From Microvelia longipes (lineage: Eukaryota > Arthropoda > Insecta > Hemiptera > Veliidae), in the NCBI GenBank assembly GCA_018340805.1, contig JACMZG010001913.1:9970168-10034167 (forward strand): a DNA stretch of 64,000 nucleotides, given 5' to 3'. Shown here one piece after another: positions 55,540 to 64,000 of this stretch. The notes beneath the pieces were generated by a model. That model saw only the letters and a list, made by a program, of their open reading frames with translations. It had not been told where the DNA came from and did no database searches. Numbering within the stretch: the stretch's first letter is position 1; each line of letters starts with the position of its first letter. The position numbers and the translations under genes are program-made.

Positions 55540-56165
55540 AAATATATTTATTTATTTAAATTTAACATTAATACATCACTTAGAGCCAACGTTTTCTCAC
55601 AGAGAATTATAAATAAGTGGAATAGCTTGGCACAGAATATTGTCTCTGCAGGCAATGTAAATATATTTAAACGTAGAGTCTTAAGTACCAATACGTAACA
55701 AAAAGTGCAATTTAGCTTAAACGTAAATTTTTTTAAAAAATTTTTTAACATAACTCTTTGATAATTATTTTATTTACTTGCATTATTATGAAGGTCTTAG
55801 ATAGTTATATTATTTACTAGTATTATTTTTTTAAGGACTGATTGAATCTTTTTACTCTTATTTTTTTTATTGTGCCAAAGATAATTTATTGCGGTCTATA
55901 CTTCATATTTTGTACTTTGAAATGTTAGTTCTTAGCTTTTACAAAACTGGCAATTTGCCTAAACTTGCTTTAATTGTTATTAGTGTTTGTTACCTAATAA
56001 TTAATTTTTCTCAAACTTGTATTTTATTTTCATTTTTTTTAACTTTATAATGTCTACTTCAATTTTATTGTTTTTTTTTCTTATTGTAATCTTTAATAAT
56101 ACAATTATGTGGGCTTTAATCGGCCTTGGCCGCTTGTGTAAATTTAAAAATAAATAAATAATAAT
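55540..56165 (+). pseudogene. LINE 3' fragment (CR1/RTE-like)
   Basis: Plus-strand frame TSLRANVFSQRIINKWNSLA then QNIVSAGNVNIFKRRV, the common end of LINE ORF2 (FS.RI...WN.L...VV.A...N.FK). A 3' UTR with GGCCTTGGCCGCTTGTGTAA and a tail AAAATAAATAAATAATAA follows. Severely 5'-truncated. Confidence 0.82.
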
Positions 56166-56236
56166 GACGAATGTCGAATGATGAAACAGTTCCCAGGTGT
56201 AGAATTGCATTTAATTATGATTGTGTAATGTCTCTC

Positions 56237-56474
56237 TGCCTCCGTGGCCGTGATCGTAAAGGCGTTCGATTTCGGCACCGGAGGTCCGGGGTTCGCAGCC
56301 TGGGCTATGCTCTAAGATTTTATGGATAGTATTTGTATTAAAAAGATTTCGCCAACTTTATTTAATTCTTAGAGTGTAGTAGATGCTATCCACCTGAGGT
56401 GGTTCCCGCAGGGTGAATACCCTGATGGGCCGAAAGGCCCTAAAACGGGCATTTTATTTTTTTATTTTATTTTT
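56237..56474 (+). mobile_element. tRNA-derived SINE with 11-bp target duplication
   Basis: TAATGTCTCTC occurs at 56226-56236 and 56475-56485. The head contains an A box-like GTGGCCGTGATCGTAAAGG and B box GGGTTCGCAGCC (about 56289-56300). The body has ATAGTATTTGTATTAAAAAG and CACCTGAGGTGGTTCCCGCA, and the tail is T-rich. Diverged sister at 9154-9375. It lies 130 bp before DOCK exon 3 in coordinates. Confidence 0.93.
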
Positions 56475-56556
56475 TAATGTCTCTCGCACATCATATAGTG
56501 AGAATTTTAATTTTAATATCATTTTTTTAAGTATTAGAGCTATTACTACTACTAAC

Positions 56557-56685
56557 TTGGTCCTTCATAGTAGAGTGGTTTTCACAAAGGCCAGTCATGA
56601 GCTGCTGAAATAATTCTTTGAACTGTTCATCTCCCTTTCCCTGCTCCACGAGATTATCTAACTTGGCAATCATCTCATTCTCAAA
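56557..56685 (-). CDS. mbc: DOCK exon 3 of window (start of DHR2 region)
   Basis: Forty-three codons beginning FENEMIAKLDNLVEQGKGDEQ, matching FENEI..KLD..VEGGRGDEQ in DOCK1/DOCK180. The exon is in phase 0 at both ends (tttttag|TTTGAG and CAA|GTTAGT). The intron downstream is 9.9 kb and contains the BEL/Pao element. Confidence 0.95.
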
Positions 56686-56818
56686 CTAAAAACAGATAAT
56701 ATATAATTAATTTAATAATTTATTTAAAAAATAATTTACAGAGTAATACACAATACAAAAGGCTCTAAAAGTCTTATTACATCTATTCATAATGTTATTT
56801 GTTTATAAATAAGATCTT

Positions 56819-57710
56819 ACTATATACGACACACGGCTAATCAATTGACAGCCGCCAAAATCTCAATGCTTTCAACCTCTTTTTTTAATAACAAATCCCT
56901 TCTTTTATGTAACAAAAAATTCCCTACTCTGGCAACACTGAAAGTCAGGTTATGTTTTGAATTTTATTATTTGTTTTTATTTGATATCGTATTTTTTATT
57001 TTTAAAAATTATTTATTTTAAGTAGGAATATTGTTGTATCTTATAAATTTCCAACTAAGTGTTGCTTTAAATTTGTTCGGGAAGTATGAATAAGTGGAGT
57101 TAAAGTTGTTAATTACGTAATGCAATGGATCATAATAGTTCTTTGATAAAAGTTTGACGATTTAAATAAATTATCAGCTATAATTACTTTTTTCCAAAAC
57201 AAACTGCTTTTTTGTGTCAAGTTTGTATAATTGAATGCGTGTTGTTTCATATTATAAAAATAATATGACACAATATGCATTCAAGACTTAAAAAAGTCAA
57301 GACTGTCATCTATTAAAAGACATGGCATTTTCAAAAAAAAACTGCTGTCTTTTAGTTGACAGAGCACAGAACCTTCGCTGTACTCAAATAGCAAGAAATG
57401 CTTGAAGAATACGTCAGATCATATTACAACTTCGAAATAATTGGATGAATTGAACAGATTGGAATGAAACGAAACGAAATTAAACAGATCAATATGCACA
57501 TTGAGGGAAATAAAAGCGACACAAGGTTACAAATATTTACAACCAGTGTTGCCTTTTTATGATTTTATTTACGAAAAAGGTATTTTTTTATACCGAGATT
57601 GGCATGAGGTGGAGGGGGAAAGAGCGGGGTCGGTCTGAACCAATAGAATTCTTTCCCTCACAGATTTTTGGCGCGCTGTCAATTGATTTTAGCCGTGTGT
57701 CGTACTATAG
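56819..57710. mobile_element. MITE family C, long member
   Basis: Ends TATATACGACACACGGCTAA then TCAATTGACAGC, and the complement of GCTGTCAATTGATTTTAGCC then GTGTGTCGTACTATA. At about 890 bp it is five times longer than its sisters, so it may be closer to the parent element or carry an insertion. No long ORF. Confidence 0.82.
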
Positions 57711-57769
57711 CCACATAAGCTTAAGGCTTGTGCGCAACTAGCTTTTGTTTAAATTTTTATTCTCAATCT

Positions 57770-60190
57770 ACTTCTTGTTAGTACTTTATAATGAAATTAA
57801 GTATAAGAGAAAATGAGTTTTTATAAATCGTTTTCTCTTTTAGTTTTAGAGCTAAATTTCTAATACATATACAGACACATAATAATAATATGTAATCTAA
57901 ATATGTATGCATGTACACATTCATTCATACATATACATGTCCATATACACATACATACATAAAAATTTAATATTAAGAAAGAAATGTTAAAAAAAATAAA
58001 TAAAAATATAATAAATATAATACAATAACAATAAAAAAAATAATAAAAATAAAATAATATAAATATATATATATACATATAAAATAAAAAACTGAATAAA
58101 AATTTAAAGTTAATAAATAGATGGAAATATATAATTATTTTTTAAGAAGTTTGTCTAGTGGTGGAGGGTTAATCCATTCTATTATTTCTTTTTTGTAATC
58201 TTTATATTAGAGAATTAGAGATACGAAGTCAATCAACAATAGGACAGCATTAGTTTGAATGACTTGTTAACGTTTTTTACAAAATTGTAAAAAATCGGAA
58301 TAAATTGAAATTTGGTATTTGAAATTTCCCTTTACAAGGAAGCACACTAAGTTTCATTGAATATGGCAAGTATATCTTTGGTTTTTGTTGGATCATAAAA
58401 GCTAAGCAGCATCGAGTGAGGCCAGGGCCTAGATGAGTGACCACAGGAAATAGGACAAATGTAATAATAATAATATATATTTATTTGATAGAATATACAT
58501 ACACATATTTGATTTTAAAGTGCAACATTTTGTTTACTTTACTTGTCTCTACAACAATATCAGCACACCAATCTCACACTGTATCAAAATTATCCATCAA
58601 AAGCCAGTGGCTTGATTCAGGGATAAGAGCTGAAGTGTTTTGAAACAACCTTGATCAGTCTTGCATAAAAAGTGATTTTTTTAAAGATCAAAAGTTTAGT
58701 GCAAGCTTATTGATTATTAAAGTATTTTCATAGTAACTGTAATTTATTGTTTTCACTAAAGACTATAGTATACATATACATACACACACACATATATACA
58801 TACATACATACATACATACACACATAATACTTTTCTATGTGTACACTTATCTATGTGTATACTTATCTATGTGTACACATATACGTACACACACATACAT
58901 ATATATACACAAATATGTATACTTACATACATATACACACATAAAATACACATACATTCCTCGGTACCTTGTACTTGATTTTTTTAAATTGGCTCAGCAA
59001 TGAATGCTTTTGCTTGTCTGCTACCAACGAAAGCATGCCAGTTAAGTTTTCGGGAGTACTTTAACCAGCTATCTAAAAGTGTCTTAAGCAGACAGAATGA
59101 GCGTTGGAAATACAACAAGATGAGATAATGTTCTGAGGTACCCTACACCCTGTTTTTACTATTTGTTTACAACCTTCTCAATAAGCAATTAATTGGAAGG
59201 TAAGTTTGACTCTACATTTATGACTTGGCCATTTTTTTATTGCTTCATTTCACTATACAATACAATATTTACAAGTTAAATACACTAAATAATATTGTTT
59301 TTACAATATCTATATAGATTTATAAATATATAAAAAATAACAATAAAGAAAAAATAATAAAATTTGAAGTAATGAAAGCAAAGAATAATGATATAAACTA
59401 GTGAAATCCCACCAGGCTTAGAGTGTGGGAGCCAAATTTGAAAAAATCAAATGTTTGGTTATGTAAGGTCAAATAATACATATATAAAAATTAAAAATAA
59501 TGAATAAAAAATAATTAAAATCAATCTAAAAATAATAAAAATAATGAAAATCAATCTAAAAATAATAAAAATAATAAATATTAATCTAAAAATAATAAAA
59601 ATAACGAAAATCAATCTAAAAAGCAGTAAAAAATTAAATTTGATTAATACACTTAATGAACGAGGTCTGGATCAAAATATCTTAATAATTAAAAACAAAT
59701 TATATACAATTAGGAAAACAAAAGATAAAAAAAGGAAAAAAGTATTTGACTGACTTAGTAAATTATACTGATACTGTAGAGTAAAAAACAAGAACACTCA
59801 AACATGTGGAATTTGGCTAATATATCAGAATAATTATTTTATATATTATTATTATTATTTTCTTTTCATTATTTTTTATTAGCATTTATTATTATTTAGT
59901 TACCATTGATAGACAGATGTCTATACTTGACTTGTCCATTAAACTTAATTGTATCTAAGAATCCATTTTTATGTTAGTTTATTCTTTTATTGTTTCATTT
60001 ATTATCATATATTTTTTATTAGTTAATGTAATGATAGTAAATATGGTAGTTGGTACCAAGCAAGTGCAGTTTGTTTTAGACAAATGTTTTGTGACGGATT
60101 CTTCTCTAGCTTTTAGATCTTACCAAGATCGCTTTGTTTTAAAGCAAATCGACTTAGCACCTTCATTCAAGCACAACATTTTGGAGTTAT
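57770..60190. other. Intronic stretch with simple repeats
   Basis: AT-rich. A diverged interspersed repeat (GTTGGATCATAAAAGCTAAG, GCATCGAGTGAGG) lies at 58230-58440 and is shared with 22850-22990. An ACATACATACA-type repeat is at 58775-58960, and a 30-bp unit AATCAATCTAAAAATAATAA is repeated about five times at 59518-59630. No gene supported. Confidence 0.6.
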
Positions 60191-60198
60191 TCTCTTAA

Positions 60199-60650
60199 CA
60201 AAGAGACTAATACTATTAGAGGGAGGATACAACAGCTCTTATCATTCCTTGGGTAGCTAGGTGCCGTAACGGTACATGGGTGACGTCATTTTTTTTTTTT
60301 TTTCCTAATAATTACAATTTCACGTAAATATTACATTATTTTTCTACCATTTCGTTTTAAATTAAGTAAAATTAATTTAAAATAAGTTTTAATAATTATC
60401 TATTGCATGTATTCTTTAATTGTCTGTGTTAAATAAAGTGGTTTAATGTGGCATCACTGAAAAATGTCTGCCGTTTGTAGAGTGCATGCTACAATAGTTG
60501 TAGAGGGGTGGGGGAGTATCTAGTCTCTCTCTAGGGAGACTATAGTAGGGATAAGTACAGTTACGGCACCTATGAAAAATGTCTCACTTCCAGACCCTTT
60601 ATCACTGTGTTAATCAGGTTCTGTACTCCCTCTAATAGTATTAGTCTCTT
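60199..60650 (-). mobile_element. hAT-like MITE (family H), copy 4
   Basis: Left end CAAAGAGACTAATACTATTA; right end TAATAGTATTAGTCTCTT with the last bases altered. Interior as copy 2, same orientation. TCTCTTAA occurs at 60191-60198 and 60645-60652 but overlaps the inverted repeat, so the duplication is ambiguous. It lies 200 bp from DOCK exon 2. Confidence 0.9.
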
Positions 60651-60849
60651 AACATAGCTTTTAAGGTCCTACTTACCCTAATAGGAGTAAGAGTGGACAG
60701 CAGTCAAGCCTGGTGATTAAACCACACCATTGGGTCCTTTTCACCATGCCCCGAAATCAACCACCTATCACTTATACCTCCACTACTTTATCCTCGTTAA
60801 ACTTCCTCATATGGTAGATAAAAGTGAGTAAAATATAACAAAACTAAAC

Positions 60850-61061
60850 CTGAGAGAAATTAGCCTTGACATGGGTCGAGTCCCTGGAGGGGGAATCACC
60901 ATGGTGATGAAGTCTTGTTGATTCCCGAGACAAATAGAACTCGCACTGCATCATATCAAAGAATATGGGGATAGTGGCTCGTCGCAGCTCTACCTCTGGA
61001 ATCAGTGTCATCTCGAGGAACGGGCCCACCAGACCAGGCACAAACTGGGTTTTGTGTTGAC
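60850..61061 (-). CDS. mbc: DOCK exon 2 of window
   Basis: Seventy-one codons with the strongly conserved DOCK-A block [17 protein letters not shown], then [18 protein letters not shown]. The first two bases complete the Gly codon of the preceding exon, giving LGQHKTQF as in DOCK1 (LGQHKIKF). The donor follows FSQ in phase 0 (CAG|GTTTAG). After FFDMMQCEF the residues up to NFSQ include an acidic/His-rich stretch longer than in vertebrate DOCK1, so this may be a lineage-specific insertion. Confidence 0.95.
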
Positions 61062-61080
61062 CTAAACAATCAAACAAAAC

Positions 61081-61155
61081 AATAGTTATATATTGTTATA
61101 TATATTTATATATTGTTATATATAGTTATATATTGTTATATATAGTTATATATTT
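61081..61155. repeat. GTTATATATT tandem repeat
   Basis: About seven copies, immediately upstream of the acceptor of DOCK exon 2. Confidence 0.93.
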
Positions 61156-61639
61156 ATTAAATTTTTTTATTTTTATTGATAGACAATACAACACATATTT
61201 AAAATCCGTATAAGTCAAAAATTAACAAAAAAATATTTGAATGGGATATAGAAATATTTCTATATTTAAAAAGAAAATAATACTGAAAGATAGATGACTA
61301 GATGTTTCTTTAAATTAGTATAAGAAAACAACAGCTCTTTGCAGCACAAGACTAGCAGCTTGACAGAAGCTACTTGTTTTACTTACATTTTTAACAAGTC
61401 ATTAAGAAAATGTTTGAAAAGATGTTAATCCAGTTAAATAAAAAATATTTATATAAATAAGAATGAGGACCAGTGGAGTTAATCATTATGAAATAAAAGA
61501 AGAAATAAGTCTCTCTACGAGACCAACCTGCAATGAGGTCGTGTTCAGTGCCATAAAAACAAAGAATAAAAATGATCAAGAAAATATTAAAAGTACATAA
61601 TAATAATAATTTATAAATAATAAGATATGTATGTATGTA

Positions 61640-63190
<1,551 letters not shown>

Positions 63191-63355
63191 ATAGTATGAC
63201 ACATGGCTAAAATCAGTTGACAGTGAGGGAAAATAGTTTTGAAGAACCAATAAGGTTGGCTTGATATGAATTTGAGGGCGTGGTTTAACATCTAGGATTA
63301 ATCTCATTGGCCTTATTTTCCCGTGCTTTCAACCAATTTTAGCCGTAAGTCGTAC
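63191..63355. mobile_element. MITE family C, copy 3
   Basis: ATAGTATGACACATGGCTAA then AATCAGTTGACAG at the left and CAATTTTAGCCGTAAGTCGT then AC at the right. About 165 bp. Interior GAGGGAAAATAG pairs with TATTTTCCCGTG. Confidence 0.85.
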
Positions 63356-63585
63356 AATAAATTTTATAAAATCGTCAAACAATATGCTCTTACGAAACTA
63401 AAACGAATTTAAAAGAAATTGAATTTTTAGAAACTTTGTTATAAAATCAATAACAAACTTGCTAATCTCTTTAAGAGTTTTTTAGATTTAAAAGTTTAAG
63501 TTTAAAAAAAATTGACGATTTTTACATTCCTTTATGGGTTGTTTGACAGTAAAAATTGTATCTATCTATCTAAAAAAATACATAC

Positions 63586-63818
63586 CTAGGTTAAACCACA
63601 TACTGCGTATCTCGAAACCAGTCTCTCTCCGCATGTCCTTATACTTGGACACAATAGACCACCGCTTGGCTGGAGAGAACATTTCGAGTTGGAGAGATGG
63701 CTGAGTTAGGAATGAGATTGCACAGTGGAAGAAGTTGTTCCAAGCTTGCTGCTCAAACCTCTGCGAGAAGTAGTCTCGAATAGTGTGCGAGAAAAACCTC
63801 AGGGATTTCAGCAAAATA
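63586..63818 (-). CDS. mbc: DOCK exon 1 of window (pre-DHR2 helical region)
   Basis: About 77 codons containing SHTIRDYFSQRF, TQPSLQLE, KYKDMRRETGFEIRSMW and FNLG. These match the helical region just before DHR2 in DOCK1/2/5. The acceptor is TTTGTTTCAG at 63819-63828 and the donor is G|GTATGT at 63585. The exon starts with one base completing a codon and ends in phase 1. Upstream exons are outside the window. Confidence 0.92.
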
Positions 63819-64000
63819 CTGAAACAAATGTATGGGTTTTTTCTAAAAAAAATTATGATATACTTCAAATAAACATTTTCTATGTCAATTCTTATCTATT
63901 GAATATAAATTTTTAAAAAATAGGAGGGATTTTTTAAAAAAGATTCTGAAGTACCTTAATAAAAAGCTTTATTCCATTTAAATTTGAAAAAAAAATCTGA

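Noticed and set aside
56237..56310. Functional tRNA gene
   Set aside because: Only the promoter boxes are preserved; no cloverleaf, and the unit is a SINE with target duplication.

Overview
The window looks like intron-rich, AT-rich DNA from an invertebrate, most likely an insect. The reasons are one large host gene with short exons and multi-kilobase introns, BEL/Pao and Jockey/CR1-like retroelements, a tRNA-derived SINE, many small inverted-repeat DNA transposons (MITEs) and long AT microsatellites. There is no prokaryotic gene organisation. The species cannot be named from the sequence; a hemipteran-like genome is a guess.

The backbone is a single minus-strand gene: the 3' half of a DOCK-A family guanine nucleotide exchange factor (DOCK1/DOCK180, Drosophila myoblast city). 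I place sixteen coding exons between 63818 and 3325. Their splice phases join without a break and they encode about 890 residues: the region before DHR2, the whole Rac-activating DHR2 domain, and a Ser/Pro-rich tail with a PPPLPAK Crk-type motif. The SH3 and DHR1 exons lie beyond 64000. The last exon is uncertain: it either reads through to a stop at 3325 or splices at 3397 to an 88-93 residue exon at 781-1059.

The introns are filled with mobile DNA. The largest insertion is a nearly complete BEL/Pao LTR retrotransposon (47797-55039, minus strand, ACTCC target duplication, 194-bp LTRs differing at two positions, three one-base frame breaks). A 5'-truncated Jockey/CR1-type LINE with a reverse transcriptase ORF lies at 40640-43075. 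At least five older LINE fragments, two SINE copies (one with an 11-bp target duplication), four MITE families (two with 8-bp hAT-type duplications), several long foldback palindromes and about fifteen tandem arrays occupy most of the rest.

No operon, CRISPR, phage or new multi-gene system is visible. The most intriguing unexplained signal is a short motif repeated in several foldback elements: CTGATGA (or CTGAAGA), a short stem, then GAAA, with complementary flanks. This resembles a type I hammerhead ribozyme core. Other items to check are the terminal-exon choice of the DOCK gene, small coding-like ORFs at 20910-21098, 39087-39368 and 47619-47720, and the pattern of one-base indels in coding retroelement DNA and tandem arrays, which may reflect assembly error.
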